Assembly (NCBI RefSeq): GCF_016765675.1
Contig: NZ_JAESWB010000168.1
Location: forward strand, 62,001 to 126,000
Reading direction: 5' to 3'
DNA from: Neobacillus paridis
GTDB lineage: Bacteria > Bacillota > Bacilli > Bacillales > Cytobacillaceae
DNA: 64,000 nt
This document shows positions 1-9,045 of the stretch, piece by piece. The notes beneath the pieces were generated by a model. The model saw only the letters and a list, made by a program, of their open reading frames with translations. It made no database searches and had not been told where the DNA came from. Both the position numbers and the translations under genes were made by a program. How positions within the stretch are numbered: the first letter of the stretch is position 1; each line of letters opens with the position of its first letter.

Positions 1-1
1 T

Positions 2-601
2 CACAGTTTTTTAACGGCTGAATATTTATCACCGCAAATCGATCATGAAAGTCATGGTGGGGTTCAATTGATTGCCGGAGGACCCGATAATGAATGGAGT
101 GTCATAAAGAACATCTTTTTCTCGATGATTGCTTCCGCGAAGGAATCGGTTTGGATTGCTTCTCCTTATTTTATTCCTGATGAGGATATTTTCTCCGCTT
201 TAAAAGTGGCAGCATTAAGTGGAATTGATGTCAGGCTCCTTGTGCCAAACCGTCCGGATAAACGAATTGTTTTTCATGCCTCACGATCGTATTTCCCGGA
301 GATGCTAGAGGCTGGGGTGAAAATTTATGAATACGAGCGCGGCTTTATGCATAGTAAAATCGTGATTGTTGATAATGAGCTGGCATCAATTGGAACTTCT
401 AATATGGATATGCGGAGCTTCCATTTAAATTTTGAGGTCAATGCCTTTTTATTTCGAACCAAAAGTACGGAAAAGCTTGTTCAAGAATATATAAATGACC
501 TAAAATACTCAAAACAAATAGATTTAAAAACCTTCGAGCAGCGACATATAGGCTTTCGTTTGCTGGAATCAACTGCACGGCTGCTTTCACCGCTTCTCTA
601 A
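2..601 (+). CDS. cls: Cardiolipin synthase, C-terminal part (5' end outside window)
   Basis: The reading frame is open from base 2 to the TAA at 599-601, so this is the last ~199 residues of a longer gene. It contains the second phospholipase D HKD motif (HSKIVIVDN followed by GTSNMD), with the usual acidic/aromatic surroundings of bacterial cardiolipin synthases. The family condenses two phosphatidylglycerols into cardiolipin and glycerol at the membrane. The N-terminal membrane segments and first HKD motif lie upstream of the window. A hairpin terminator follows at once, so it is probably not cotranscribed with coiA. The family is clear; which cls paralogue it is cannot be told. Confidence 0.9.
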   Translation, partial: HSFLTAEYLSPQIDHESHGGVQLIAGGPDNEWSVIKNIFFSMIASAKESVWIASPYFIPDEDIFSALKVAALSGIDVRLLVPNRPDKRIVFHASRSYFPEMLEAGVKIYEYERGFMHSKIVIVDNELASIGTSNMDMRSFHLNFEVNAFLFRTKSTEKLVQEYINDLKYSKQIDLKTFEQRHIGFRLLESTARLLSPLL

Positions 602-631
602 AAACCTGTCAATTATTTTGATGGGTTTTTT
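601..631 (+). terminator. Rho-independent terminator after cls
   Basis: A 12-bp stem (601-612 with 618-629, two G-U pairs) with a 5-nt loop ends in a run of T at 625-631. Confidence 0.8.
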
Positions 632-693
632 TCAATGGCAGGGATTTTGTTGACTTTTGTCGAATTGCTTAAACAGAAAGGAGGAAGTTGTAT

Positions 694-1896
694 TTGTTAA
701 CCGCACGTACCAAAACGGGTAAAATTATTTGCCTTGGAAATGAATACAAGAAGGAAACATTATTGGCATTCCGAAATCAAGAGGAGTTTATCTGTCCGGT
801 TTGTGGTGAGGCTGTTATCCTAAAATTAGGCGAACAGCGAATTTTTCACTTTGCTCATAAACGCGGGGGAAGTTGCCTGGAATTTTCTGAGGGGGAAACC
901 GAAAACCATCTAAAGGGCAAACTGCAGCTATATCGCTGGTTAGTTTCACAGAATATCCCGGCAATTTTAGAGTATTATGATCGTGAAATTGCCCAGCGGC
1001 CTGACATCATGTTCAAGTTTCAAGGACAAAGGTATGCCTTAGAATTTCAATGCTCCCCAATACCCGAACGCATTTTTATCAAACGAACCAGAACATATCG
1101 CGATAATGGCTATGAACCGCTTTGGATCCTCTCACATCAGCATCTTCATTTTAAAAAGAGGAATGTCCTTTCTTTATCGAATTTTCACTATTTATTTTTA
1201 CGGACTGCCAAGACTGGAAAGTTTTATCTTCCTTCCTATTGTCCTGATGAGCGGCTTTTTCACCTCGCGGATTCGATTATTCCCTACTCTGTAAAGCAGG
1301 CCTTTGTCCAACACTCGATTTATCCCATTGAGAAACTAACCTTATCTTCCCTGCTGAATCCCCCGACTGCATTTAAGAAACTGTGGTTACCGGGCTGGGA
1401 AAGAGAGTTGGAAAAATTTAAAATGCAATGGAGCTTACATCCAAGGGCAAATACAAATCATTTTTTACGAGAAATCTATTCCCAAAATATGAATCTGTTT
1501 TTATTACCTGCAGAGATTGGCCTCCCTGTCCCGCATTCACTCTTCATTCAAACCTCAGCAATCGTTTGGCAAACTTATATACTTCTTGATGTTCTAAAAG
1601 AAAAAAAGCCCGGAGATCTCTTGAAGCTTAACGAAATAAGAGGAAAACTAAATAGAAGAATTGCGAGGAAGAATATCATGATTCGTCATTTGCCTCAGCT
1701 TGATTCGGTAGATTATATGGTACCGGTGAAGGAATATCTTTATGTCCTGGAACGATTCGGGATTTTACTGCAACAAGATATTGACAGCTTCCAGCTGCTG
1801 CACACAATAATCATTCCTAGGTCAAATCGCGAGAAGGAAGAGTTGAGGTCAGCCTTTTATCAAAAAGTGATGACATTTTCACAAAACAATAAATGA
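694..1896 (+). CDS. coiA: Competence protein CoiA
   Basis: CoiA-family protein of about 400 aa. An N-terminal zinc-binding region (CPVCGEAVILK, residues ~34-44) is followed by HFAH and a nuclease-like core with RPDIMF and ALEFQCSPIP (residues ~105-130), typical of CoiA. The family is induced in competence and promotes recombination of incoming DNA. The AAAGGAGG at 677-684 favours TTG 694 (9 nt spacing) over TTG 688 (3 nt spacing). Placement between cls and pepF matches other Bacillaceae. Function in this strain is inferred from the family. Confidence 0.88.
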   Translation: MLTARTKTGKIICLGNEYKKETLLAFRNQEEFICPVCGEAVILKLGEQRIFHFAHKRGGSCLEFSEGETENHLKGKLQLYRWLVSQNIPAILEYYDREIAQRPDIMFKFQGQRYALEFQCSPIPERIFIKRTRTYRDNGYEPLWILSHQHLHFKKRNVLSLSNFHYLFLRTAKTGKFYLPSYCPDERLFHLADSIIPYSVKQAFVQHSIYPIEKLTLSSLLNPPTAFKKLWLPGWERELEKFKMQWSLHPRANTNHFLREIYSQNMNLFLLPAEIGLPVPHSLFIQTSAIVWQTYILLDVLKEKKPGDLLKLNEIRGKLNRRIARKNIMIRHLPQLDSVDYMVPVKEYLYVLERFGILLQQDIDSFQLLHTIIIPRSNREKEELRSAFYQKVMTFSQNNK

Positions 1897-2035
1897 AAAT
1901 GAAGCAATGGGCATAATATGAAAGGATGAATCATTTTTTCTTCCAATAAAAAGAGGAAAAAAGACGTAAAAAACAGAATATATGTAATTGGAATACATTT
2001 CGAATTCCGAATTATTTTTGAATGGAGGATGAACG

Positions 2036-3856
2036 ATGGCCAATGAATCTAATGTAAAATCACTGCCGTCAAGAAATGAACTTCCTGTTGAAGAGACATG
2101 GAGATTGGAGGACATTTTTGCAAGCGACGAGGAATGGGAGAAAGAATACCAAGCAGTAAAGGGTCTCATTCCGTCAATTAAAGACTTTGAGGGCAAATTA
2201 GCTGAAAGTGCCGATACACTTTACAAAGCCCTTCAGGTTGAGGATCAATTGCTTGAAAGAATCGGCAAGCTATATACATATTCACATATGCGATATGATC
2301 AGGATACGACTAACTCCTTTTATCAAGGATTGGATGATCGGATGAAAAATCTCTATTCCCAGGTTGGCAGTGCGCTGGCCTTTATTGTTCCGGAGATTCT
2401 TTCGATTGACGAGGACAAATTAAAAGGCTTTTTGAATGAAAAACAGGAGTTAAAACTATATGAGCATGCCATTGAGGAAATTAATCTGCAGCGGCCTCAT
2501 GTGCTAAGTGCCGAGCAGGAAGCGCTATTAGCTGAAGCAGGAGAAGTGATGGATGCCTCAAGCAATACATTTGGGACATTGAATAATGCCGATCTACAAT
2601 TCCCTTCCATTAAAGATGAGAACGGTGAAGAAGTAGAAGTCACCCACGGCCGCTATATACGCTTTCTGGAAAGCAGCGACCGCCGGGTAAGGCATGATGC
2701 GTTTAAAGCGGTTTACAAGACGTATGGTGATTTCAAAAACACATTTGCCAGTACATTAAGCGGCAATGTGAAAAAGAATAATTTCAATGCCCGCGTAAGA
2801 AAATATCAGTCAGCAAGACATGCAGCGCTTTCGGCCAATAATATTCCCGAAAGTGTCTATGATAACCTAGTCAATACGGTGAATAAAAATCTCTCTTTAT
2901 TGCATCGCTATGTAAAGCTGCGTAAAAAAGTATTAGGAATAAACGAGCTTCATATGTACGATTTATATACACCGTTAGTAAAAGATGTAAAAATGGAGAT
3001 TACGTATGACGAGGCAAAGGATATTGTTCTTAAAGGTTTGGCGCCGTTAGGCGAGGATTATGCCAAGGTGCTGAAAGAGGGGTTTGAAAACCGCTGGGTC
3101 GATGTCCATGAAAATAAAGGGAAGCGAAGCGGTGCCTATTCTTCAGGTGCATATGGAACCAATCCATATATTTTGTTGAACTGGCAGGATAACGTCAATA
3201 ATTTGTTCACCTTAGCTCATGAATTCGGCCACTCAGTTCATAGCTACTATACAAGGAAATCGCAGCCATATCCGTATGGAAATTATTCGATCTTCGTTGC
3301 TGAAGTCGCTTCTACATGTAACGAGGCATTGCTTAATGATTTTTTATTAAAAACGATGGAGGATGACGGAAAGCGGATTTATCTGTTAAACCATTATTTA
3401 GAAGGTTTCCGTGGCACTGTCTTCCGCCAAACAATGTTTGCTGAATTTGAGCATTTAATTCATCAAAAAGCACAGAATAACGAAGCGTTAACAGCCGATG
3501 CTTTAACAGAAATCTACTATGATTTAAATAAAAAGTATTTTGGGGACGAGATTGTGATTGATGAGGAAATCGGACTTGAATGGGCGAGAATTCCGCATTT
3601 TTATTACAATTATTATGTCTACCAATATGCTACTGGATTTAGCGCGGCGACAGCCTTAAGCAAGCAAATTTTAGAAGAAGGCGAATCGGCGGTGAAACGG
3701 TATATCAATTTCTTAAGTGCCGGAAGCTCCGATTATCCGATTGAAGTCTTGAAGAAAGCCGGAGTCGATATGACCAGTGCAGCTCCAATCCAAGATGCCC
3801 TTCAGGTGTTTGAAGAAAAACTTGCTGAGCTGGAACAGTTATTAACAGAGAAATAA
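2036..3856 (+). CDS. pepF: Oligoendopeptidase F (M3 metallopeptidase)
   Basis: Full-length 606-aa PepF. The zinc site HEFGH is at residues 395-399, in the context FTLAHEFGHSVHSYY, and the third-ligand helix contains EVASTCNEALL about 25 residues later. PepF enzymes cleave peptides of roughly 7-17 residues in the cytoplasm. TGGAGG at 2021-2026 precedes ATG 2036. The gene sits between coiA and spxH as in B. subtilis and is followed by a GC-rich hairpin. Everything expected of an active enzyme is present. Confidence 0.95.
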   Translation: MANESNVKSLPSRNELPVEETWRLEDIFASDEEWEKEYQAVKGLIPSIKDFEGKLAESADTLYKALQVEDQLLERIGKLYTYSHMRYDQDTTNSFYQGLDDRMKNLYSQVGSALAFIVPEILSIDEDKLKGFLNEKQELKLYEHAIEEINLQRPHVLSAEQEALLAEAGEVMDASSNTFGTLNNADLQFPSIKDENGEEVEVTHGRYIRFLESSDRRVRHDAFKAVYKTYGDFKNTFASTLSGNVKKNNFNARVRKYQSARHAALSANNIPESVYDNLVNTVNKNLSLLHRYVKLRKKVLGINELHMYDLYTPLVKDVKMEITYDEAKDIVLKGLAPLGEDYAKVLKEGFENRWVDVHENKGKRSGAYSSGAYGTNPYILLNWQDNVNNLFTLAHEFGHSVHSYYTRKSQPYPYGNYSIFVAEVASTCNEALLNDFLLKTMEDDGKRIYLLNHYLEGFRGTVFRQTMFAEFEHLIHQKAQNNEALTADALTEIYYDLNKKYFGDEIVIDEEIGLEWARIPHFYYNYYVYQYATGFSAATALSKQILEEGESAVKRYINFLSAGSSDYPIEVLKKAGVDMTSAAPIQDALQVFEEKLAELEQLLTEK

Positions 3857-3860
3857 ACCA

Positions 3861-3896
3861 AAGGGCCGGGTGTGAGCTATTATCCCGGCCCCTTCG
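3861..3896 (+). terminator. GC-rich hairpin after pepF
   Basis: GGGCCGGG (3863-3870) pairs with CCCGGCCC (3884-3891). The T tract behind it is poor, so it is a hairpin with probable but not certain terminator function. Confidence 0.5.
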
Positions 3897-4070
3897 TTAA
3901 AACCCCCTAAATCGTTTACTGTTGTTCAGGGACATGATTAATATGAATATCGATAGAAATAACAGGGGGACACTGATAACCAAAGAGAAAACTTTCAACA
4001 GAGCCAGCAGGTGAAGAAAAAAGGCAATAACAAAAAATAGAATCATGATAACATAAGGTACCTTCTTCAA
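3897..4070 (-). CDS. Small two-helix membrane protein (57 aa), overlooked short gene
   Basis: A short gene on the minus strand between pepF and spxH starts with TTG at 4070. A purine-rich AAAGGTGG site (complement of 4081-4088) lies 10 nt upstream. The peptide begins MKKVPYVIMILFFVIAFF, has a second hydrophobic stretch after a short polar break, and ends in a basic tail (NNSKRFRGF), so two membrane helices with a cytosolic positive end are likely. B. subtilis also has a tiny gene at this place (yizD), so this may be its positional counterpart; identity by sequence was not checked. No function can be assigned. Confidence 0.6.
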   Translation of the reverse strand: MKKVPYVIMILFFVIAFFLHLLALLKVFSLVISVPLLFLSIFILIMSLNNSKRFRGF

Positions 4071-4295
4071 GGCTGAAATGCCACCTTTTAAATGATTTTA
4101 TAACTGTTTATTATCATGTCTATTGTCCATCTCGTGAAATTATGACTTTTTGACAATTATGTGAAACATGGCACATACTTATTGTTCTAAGCTTGTCATC
4201 GTGTTATAGTAAACATGTGAAGTTGATCACCAACAAACATATACCCCTTTGTTTGACCGTGAAAAATTTCTCCCATCCCCTTTGTTCGTATTTAT
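4071..4295. other. Non-coding stretch between small membrane gene and spxH terminator
   Basis: I see no credible gene in about 225 AT-rich bases. A TTGACA at 4150-4155 has no good -10 at the right distance. The short inverted repeat around 4230-4254 (CAAA...TTTG) is weak. Confidence 0.4.
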
Positions 4296-4338
4296 AAAAA
4301 AATGCCTTGCAGGATAACAACTGCAAGGTATTTTTTTT
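4296..4338 (-). terminator. Bidirectional terminator downstream of spxH
   Basis: Near-perfect stem TGCCTTGCAG/CTGCAAGGTA (4303-4312 with 4321-4330), flanked by A7 on the left and T8 on the right. It can stop transcription from either side and ends the globin-spxH operon on the minus strand. Confidence 0.85.
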
Positions 4339-4375
4339 ACCTAAAAAAAATGTCAGTTTTGTAACCGACATTTGA

Positions 4376-5260
4376 TTAATCTTCAATATAGCGCCAAAAC
4401 GTACCATATTTTGCAGGGATTTGTTCCACTACTTGTTTAAGCAGCAGTTTTTTCATTTCTCTTTCAATTTGGGTAATCGGTAGATTATAAACAATAGCAA
4501 TCTCCTTTGAAGCAACAAATTTAAAAATCTTTAAAAATGTTTCCAAAGGCGGTGGTAAATCTTTTTCTGGTTTTTCTAAAAGCATTTCCTCTAGGATCTG
4601 AACGTATACTTCATAAGGGTAGGAACCGGTAATCTTAATTCCTTCGTCCTCAACATTCTCATTAAAAAACACGAGTGTGGGTATTTCAGTAACATCCATT
4701 TCGGTTGTTATTTGTAAGTCACATTGGAAAGCCTTCGCGGCACTTTCCGAATGCATATCATGTATGAATTCTTTTACATCCAATCCGACACTTTTGGCAC
4801 ATTCCTCAAGTACTTTTATATCCGAAATGTTTTGTTTCTCTAAAAATAAAACTTCCTGCAGCTTACGCAGAAATTTTATACCAACGCGTCTGCCCTGAAG
4901 TTCAGCCGCCTTAATAGCAAGGGAAACATTATATGGGGCATCAATTGGGTTTTCATGCCATAGACTGCCATCACAAGACATTCCCGACCTGCTTGCCGTT
5001 TTTTCCCATACCCTGGCCATATGTTCATAATTCTTTTTGCTGCTTAGGTTTAAAGTTGCCAATCGTCCACTAAGAACATGCTTAATGGAAAAGTAACGTC
5101 CATATTCAATTCGCAGCTTTTTAATAATCGGCTCTAACCCCCAGCACTCCGGACAGAGCGGGTCAATAAACATGTATACTTCGATCGGCTTTTTATCGTG
5201 GCTGTAACAATTCTTCTTCGAGTCAGGATACCATGTGTTATTCACGAGTGTCACCATCAT
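4376..5260 (-). CDS. spxH: ClpXP adaptor SpxH (YjbH), DsbA/thioredoxin-like
   Basis: SpxH family: a thioredoxin-fold, DsbA-like protein of ~294 aa with a CPEC motif (C36, C39) in the context [12 protein letters not shown]. In B. subtilis the family delivers the transcription factor Spx to ClpXP for degradation, setting the level of the disulfide/thiol stress response. Start chosen at ATG 5260 (ATG 5257 directly follows); GGTGAGG lies 3-6 nt upstream, which argues against ATG 5275. The start overlaps the end of the globin gene, so the two are probably translationally coupled. Synteny with pepF and relQ supports the call. Confidence 0.92.
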   Translation of the reverse strand: MMVTLVNNTWYPDSKKNCYSHDKKPIEVYMFIDPLCPECWGLEPIIKKLRIEYGRYFSIKHVLSGRLATLNLSSKKNYEHMARVWEKTASRSGMSCDGSLWHENPIDAPYNVSLAIKAAELQGRRVGIKFLRKLQEVLFLEKQNISDIKVLEECAKSVGLDVKEFIHDMHSESAAKAFQCDLQITTEMDVTEIPTLVFFNENVEDEGIKITGSYPYEVYVQILEEMLLEKPEKDLPPPLETFLKIFKFVASKEIAIVYNLPITQIEREMKKLLLKQVVEQIPAKYGTFWRYIED

Positions 5261-5651
5261 TTTCCTCACCCGCATCTGGGGTGTTAATCATATGTTGGGC
5301 AGTAAAATAAAGGCGGGAATAAAGATCATCCCGAAGAGTTCCTGTTATTCCAACTTTGTCCATCGCTTGATTCATGCAAGACAGCCAGGCCTTTGCCCTT
5401 GTTGGTGTTACAGGGTGCGGCATATGTCTTGCGCGCAGCATTGGATGACCGTGTTCTTCTGTATATAAAGGGGGCCCGCCTAAATACTGTGTTAAAAACT
5501 GCTTCTGCTTCCTTGCGGTTTCGGATAAATCCTTTGGAAATATCGGAGCGAGATCAGGATGTTGTGCAACAAGACCATAAAAAGTATCTACTAGTCGATG
5601 AAGATTTTTTTCGCCTAGACTCTCGAATGGTGTTGGATTATCTTTGAACAC
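5238..5651 (-). CDS. yjbI: Truncated haemoglobin, group II (YjbI)
   Basis: 137-aa truncated globin of the trHbO type. The family segment [19 protein letters not shown] carries the proximal-histidine region, with a following PHPVTP and W-containing helix. Family members bind O2 with high affinity, and the B. subtilis protein has been linked to protecting SpxH from oxidative aggregation. The 3' end overlaps the spxH start by about 20 nt, giving a two-gene operon. Length is normal and no break is visible. The haem-binding role is from the family; the SpxH link is from the conserved gene pair. Confidence 0.92.
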   Translation of the reverse strand: MFKDNPTPFESLGEKNLHRLVDTFYGLVAQHPDLAPIFPKDLSETARKQKQFLTQYLGGPPLYTEEHGHPMLRARHMPHPVTPTRAKAWLSCMNQAMDKVGITGTLRDDLYSRLYFTAQHMINTPDAGEENDGDTRE

Positions 5652-5791
5652 GTTGACAACTCCTTTTTGATTCGTTCTAAGTTTTATTGTAGCAATGCCT
5701 TTTTCATATCACAAATTAATTGCCTAGAAAGGCCTATAATCAAGATATTAATGAGTAAAAAGCGATCGTTTAGAAAAGAAAAAAGTATGAT

Positions 5792-6376
5792 TTATTTGTT
5801 TTGAGCCAGCTTTTCCTGATAAAAGCGGTGGATTTTGTTTTCCGATTTGCGTTTCGGAATTTTAAATTCCTGGAGGATTTTTTGAAACATCTCTTCCCCT
5901 TTTGAATGGTCTTCCACCTCATATTCCAGTTCGTAATCTTCTTTACCCAGATAAAAGCTGTGGTCAAGAACGAGCAGCCCAATTTCATACTTCAGTTCGA
6001 CGCGTTTCGTTATAGTTGAGCCAAAGTAATGTAATTGTGAAAAAGCTATTCCCATCTCTTCAATCATTTTCTTAATATCTCCCAAGGGCAGCAGCCCAAA
6101 TTGGATTGCTTTTGAAGCTTCCTCTTTTGTTAACGTTTGATTGGTTTCAAGAAGACCAATTGGCGCTGGCTGTTTTAATGTCATTTCAAACTGATTATTT
6201 TTTTGGCGGATTCGCAATGCTGAGCCCATGTTTTTTAAGGCAAACTCCGGGGTATCAAAGTAATGATTTTCCTGGGAGAAAATCTGCCCTTTATCAACTT
6301 GGAATGTTTGTAGCAATTTTTCATATTCTTGTTTTGTTAACATATTTTTAAATTCAATTTCAAGATTTTGCGTCAC
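5792..6376 (-). CDS. yjbK: CYTH domain protein YjbK
   Basis: CYTH/triphosphate tunnel metalloenzyme family, about 194 aa from GTG 6376. The signature EIEFK opens the protein, and further acidic/basic strands (RIRQKN, TLKQP, DYELEYEVED) line the tunnel. Family members hydrolyse triphosphates or bind polyphosphate/organic phosphates; the substrate of YjbK is unknown. AAAGGA lies 11 nt before GTG 6376, and the start gives an N-terminus like that of the B. subtilis protein, whereas the longer frame to 6424 lacks homologous sequence. It lies divergent from relQ, as in B. subtilis. Confidence 0.85.
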   Translation of the reverse strand: MTQNLEIEFKNMLTKQEYEKLLQTFQVDKGQIFSQENHYFDTPEFALKNMGSALRIRQKNNQFEMTLKQPAPIGLLETNQTLTKEEASKAIQFGLLPLGDIKKMIEEMGIAFSQLHYFGSTITKRVELKYEIGLLVLDHSFYLGKEDYELEYEVEDHSKGEEMFQKILQEFKIPKRKSENKIHRFYQEKLAQNK

Positions 6377-6485
6377 GATTGATCCATTCCTTTCACAAAA
6401 GTTTTCCCCCTTGCCTGGCTGCAAATCTTGGGGGAATTGGTGGAATTATGCTAAAATAAACATGTTCAATGTTGGAGGGAAGAGG

Positions 6486-6615
6486 ATGACAAAGAGTACC
6501 TGTCCTACATGCCAGTATAACCGAAACAATGCTTCAATTAGAAGTTTCTAATATGAAAGGTATTAGTCATGCTGGGAAAGAAATGGTGAAAAAAGTAGAA
6601 GAAATCTTTAAATGA
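6486..6615 (+). pseudogene. Short broken ORF with CPTC motif upstream of relQ
   Basis: After a good GGAGG site (6474-6478), ATG 6486 reads MTKSTCPTCQYN and stops at 6551. The next frame (+1) is open across 6520-6615 and reads ETMLQLEVSNMKG...VKKVEEIFK with natural codon use. The two halves look like one small protein of ~43 aa split by a single-base frameshift, with an N-terminal zinc-knuckle-like CxxC. Alternatively they are two unrelated tiny ORFs. I do not recognise the family. It would be cotranscribed with relQ. Confidence 0.35.
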
Positions 6616-6635
6616 TAGACATCGAGGTGGATTCA

Positions 6636-7274
6636 ATGGAGCATTGGGAACAATTTTTAGCCCCTTATAAACAAGCAGTGGATGAACTGAAAGTAAAATT
6701 TAGGGGAATGAGAGGGCAATTTGAGCTCGACTCGGATCATTCACCAATTGAATTTGTAACGGGAAGAGTTAAACCAATTGCCAGCATTCTTGATAAGGCA
6801 AATCAAAAAGGAATCTCACTGGATAAATTAGAAGAGGAAATGCAGGATATTGCCGGGCTTCGAATTATGTGTCAGTTTGTTGAAGATATCTATCTTGTTG
6901 TGAATTTATTAAGAAATCGCAATGATTTTGAAATTATCGAAGAAAGGGATTATATTTCTCATAAAAAAACAAGCGGTTATCGCTCTTATCATGTGGTTAT
7001 ACAGTATCCTGTCCAAACTATTCGTGGAGAAAAGAAAATTCTTTGTGAAATTCAAATTAGAACGCTGGCGATGAATTTCTGGGCAACGATTGAACATTCA
7101 CTTAACTATAAGTATAAAGGTGATTTTCCTACCGATATTCAAATGCGGCTTCAGCGTGCGGCCGAGGCAGCTTTCCGTCTTGATGAGGAAATGTCGTTAA
7201 TCCGCGGAGAAATTAAAGAAGCTCAGGCCTTTTTTACCAGAAAGAAAGAAATGCAACAACAAGAGAAAAGCTAG
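6636..7274 (+). CDS. relQ: Small alarmone synthetase RelQ (YjbM)
   Basis: 212-aa RelA/SpoT synthetase domain without a hydrolase or regulatory domain. Family motifs are all present: GRVKP and the DIAGLRIMCQF strand, the G-loop SGYRSYH, EIQIRT and WATIEHSLNYKY. It makes (p)ppGpp (or pGpp) from ATP and GDP/GTP (GMP), and in B. subtilis forms a tetramer stimulated by pppGpp. ATG 6636 is preferred over ATG 6612 because GAGGTGG lies just ahead of it and the N-terminus (MEHWEQFLAPYKQAV) then fits the family. It is followed by nadF within a compact operon. Confidence 0.95.
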   Translation: MEHWEQFLAPYKQAVDELKVKFRGMRGQFELDSDHSPIEFVTGRVKPIASILDKANQKGISLDKLEEEMQDIAGLRIMCQFVEDIYLVVNLLRNRNDFEIIEERDYISHKKTSGYRSYHVVIQYPVQTIRGEKKILCEIQIRTLAMNFWATIEHSLNYKYKGDFPTDIQMRLQRAAEAAFRLDEEMSLIRGEIKEAQAFFTRKKEMQQQEKS

Positions 7275-7307
7275 TTGAAAGTTTTTTCATATGAGGAGAA
7301 TCTGACA

Positions 7308-8102
7308 ATGAAATTTGCAATTACGTCAAAAGGGGATCAAAAATCTAATACATTGATGCACAAAATAAGGACATATTTACTTGACTTTGATCTTACATAC
7401 GATGAGGACCAACCGGATATCGTTATTTCGATTGGCGGTGATGGTACGCTGTTGTATGCCTTTCACCGCTACAGCAGCCGGTTAAGTAAAACAGCTTTCG
7501 TTGGGATTCATACGGGTCATCTTGGTTTCTATGCCGATTGGACCCCTGACGAAATCGAAAAACTCGTTATTGCGATTGCAAAAACGCCTTTTCAAGTGGT
7601 TGAATATCCTCTGCTTGAGGTCATTATCCGCTACTCTCATGCCGGCAAAGAAGCGAGGTATTTGGCCTTAAATGAATCCACTGTAAAAAGTATCGATAGT
7701 ACGCTTGTTATGGATGTTGAAATCCGCGGTCAGCATTTTGAAAGGTTCCGGGGTGACGGACTTTGTGTGTCTACACCTTCCGGCAGTACAGCCTATAATA
7801 AAGCACTTGGAGGAGCCATTATTCATCCGTCGATTGCCGCAATTCAAGTCGCTGAAATGGCCTCGATTAATAATAGGGTATTTAGAACAGTGGGCTCGCC
7901 GCTGATTTTACCGGCGCATCATACATGCATGCTCAAACCCGTCAACCGCTCCGATTTCCAAGTAACGATTGACCATTTGACGCTGTTGCATAAAGACGTG
8001 AAATCAATTCAATTTAGAGTCCCGGAAGAAAAAATTCGCTTTGCCCGCTTCCGCCCGTTCCCGTTCTGGAAAAGGGTGCATGATTCCTTTATTTCTGATT
8101 AA
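7308..8102 (+). CDS. nadF: NAD kinase
   Basis: 264-aa ATP-NAD kinase. GGDGT (residues 43-47, Asp45 catalytic), the NE(S) motif and the conserved block [13 protein letters not shown] are all visible. It phosphorylates NAD to NADP in the cytoplasm and is essential in most bacteria. ATG 7308 follows GAGGAG at 7293-7298; the upstream TTG 7275 would add 11 non-conserved residues and begins straight after relQ. Linkage relQ-nadF-pseudouridine synthase matches B. subtilis yjbM-yjbN-yjbO. Confidence 0.94.
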   Translation: MKFAITSKGDQKSNTLMHKIRTYLLDFDLTYDEDQPDIVISIGGDGTLLYAFHRYSSRLSKTAFVGIHTGHLGFYADWTPDEIEKLVIAIAKTPFQVVEYPLLEVIIRYSHAGKEARYLALNESTVKSIDSTLVMDVEIRGQHFERFRGDGLCVSTPSGSTAYNKALGGAIIHPSIAAIQVAEMASINNRVFRTVGSPLILPAHHTCMLKPVNRSDFQVTIDHLTLLHKDVKSIQFRVPEEKIRFARFRPFPFWKRVHDSFISD

Positions 8103-8123
8103 GGCTGCTTAGGAGGCAATAGA

Positions 8124-9029
8124 ATGACATCACAGTTTCAACTAAAGTGGGTAATGGAAGAAAACGGCGCGGGCCTCTTGATCAAAGAATTCTTAAAAAA
8201 TGAAGAAATTTCCCGGACGGCTCTGACTGATATTAAATTTAAAGGCGGCAGTATCCTTGTTAATGGGGAAACGGTAAATGTCAGATACAAGCTCCAAAAA
8301 GGTGACGAATTAACCGTCATTTTTCCCCCTGAAGCTCCAAGTGAAGGGGCGAAAGGAGAGGATCTGCCGCTTGACATTTTATACGAGGATGAATTTCTCC
8401 TGATCGTGAATAAACGGCCAGAAATGAATACGATCCCTTCAAGGGAGCATCCCACAGGAAGCCTGGCAAATGCCATCGTTGGTTATTATGAACAACAAGG
8501 CCTTCGCGCTGCTCCACATATCGTTACACGGCTAGACCGCAATACATCAGGAATAGTCTTAGTGGCAAAGCATCGTCATGTTCATCATTTATTTAGTTTA
8601 ATGCAGCGAAAAGGACAGCTGAAAAGGGCGTATGAGGCCATTGCTAACGGTTTGTTTGTTAGTGACAGCGGAACGATTATCGCACCGATTGGCCGAAAAG
8701 AAGAGAGCATTATTGAACGGGAAGTTCGTGAAGATGGGCAATATGCCTGTACCCATTACCAGGTAATCAGGAGATATCGTTCTTTTACCCGTGTTGAACT
8801 AAAGCTTGAGACCGGCCGCACCCATCAGATTCGAGTGCACTTGGCTTATCTCGGGCATCCGCTCATTGGCGATGATTTATATGGCGGCCCGGTTTCCGCT
8901 GGAATCAAAAGACAGGCACTTCATTGTAAAAAAATCACATTTACACATCCCTTCAGACGGGAGAGAATGACCTTCTCGGCTCCGCTTCCTTCTGATATGA
9001 CGGGGTGTTTAGAGGCTGAAGAAATCTAG
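8124..9029 (+). CDS. RluD-type pseudouridine synthase (YjbO)
   Basis: 301-aa pseudouridine synthase of the RsuA/RluA superfamily. Residues ~1-80 form an S4-like RNA-binding region (GGSILVNGE). The catalytic aspartate is D138 in RLDRNTSGIVL, and the later GRTHQIRVHL motif is intact. It should isomerise specific uridines in rRNA; the exact site is not inferable. AGGAGG at 8110-8115 precedes ATG 8124. Its last codons form the left arm of the terminator shared with prpE. Third gene of the relQ-nadF group. Confidence 0.9.
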   Translation: MTSQFQLKWVMEENGAGLLIKEFLKNEEISRTALTDIKFKGGSILVNGETVNVRYKLQKGDELTVIFPPEAPSEGAKGEDLPLDILYEDEFLLIVNKRPEMNTIPSREHPTGSLANAIVGYYEQQGLRAAPHIVTRLDRNTSGIVLVAKHRHVHHLFSLMQRKGQLKRAYEAIANGLFVSDSGTIIAPIGRKEESIIEREVREDGQYACTHYQVIRRYRSFTRVELKLETGRTHQIRVHLAYLGHPLIGDDLYGGPVSAGIKRQALHCKKITFTHPFRRERMTFSAPLPSDMTGCLEAEEI

Positions 9030-9045
9030 TCAGCCTCTATTTTTT
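9011..9045 (+). terminator. Terminator overlapping the 3' end of the pseudouridine synthase gene
   Basis: AGAGGCTGA (9011-9019) pairs perfectly with TCAGCCTCT (9030-9038), followed by T6. The stop codon TAG 9027-9029 lies in the loop. Confidence 0.85.

Noticed and set aside
658-664. Spo0A box (TGTCGAA) before coiA, and another at 14652-14658 before the YhcN-like gene
   Set aside because: Single 7-mers are expected several times by chance in 64 kb; no pair or promoter context supports them.
4204-4407. 67-aa minus-strand frame overlapping the spxH 3' end
   Set aside because: It runs through the terminator hairpin and into spxH in another frame; no ribosome site.
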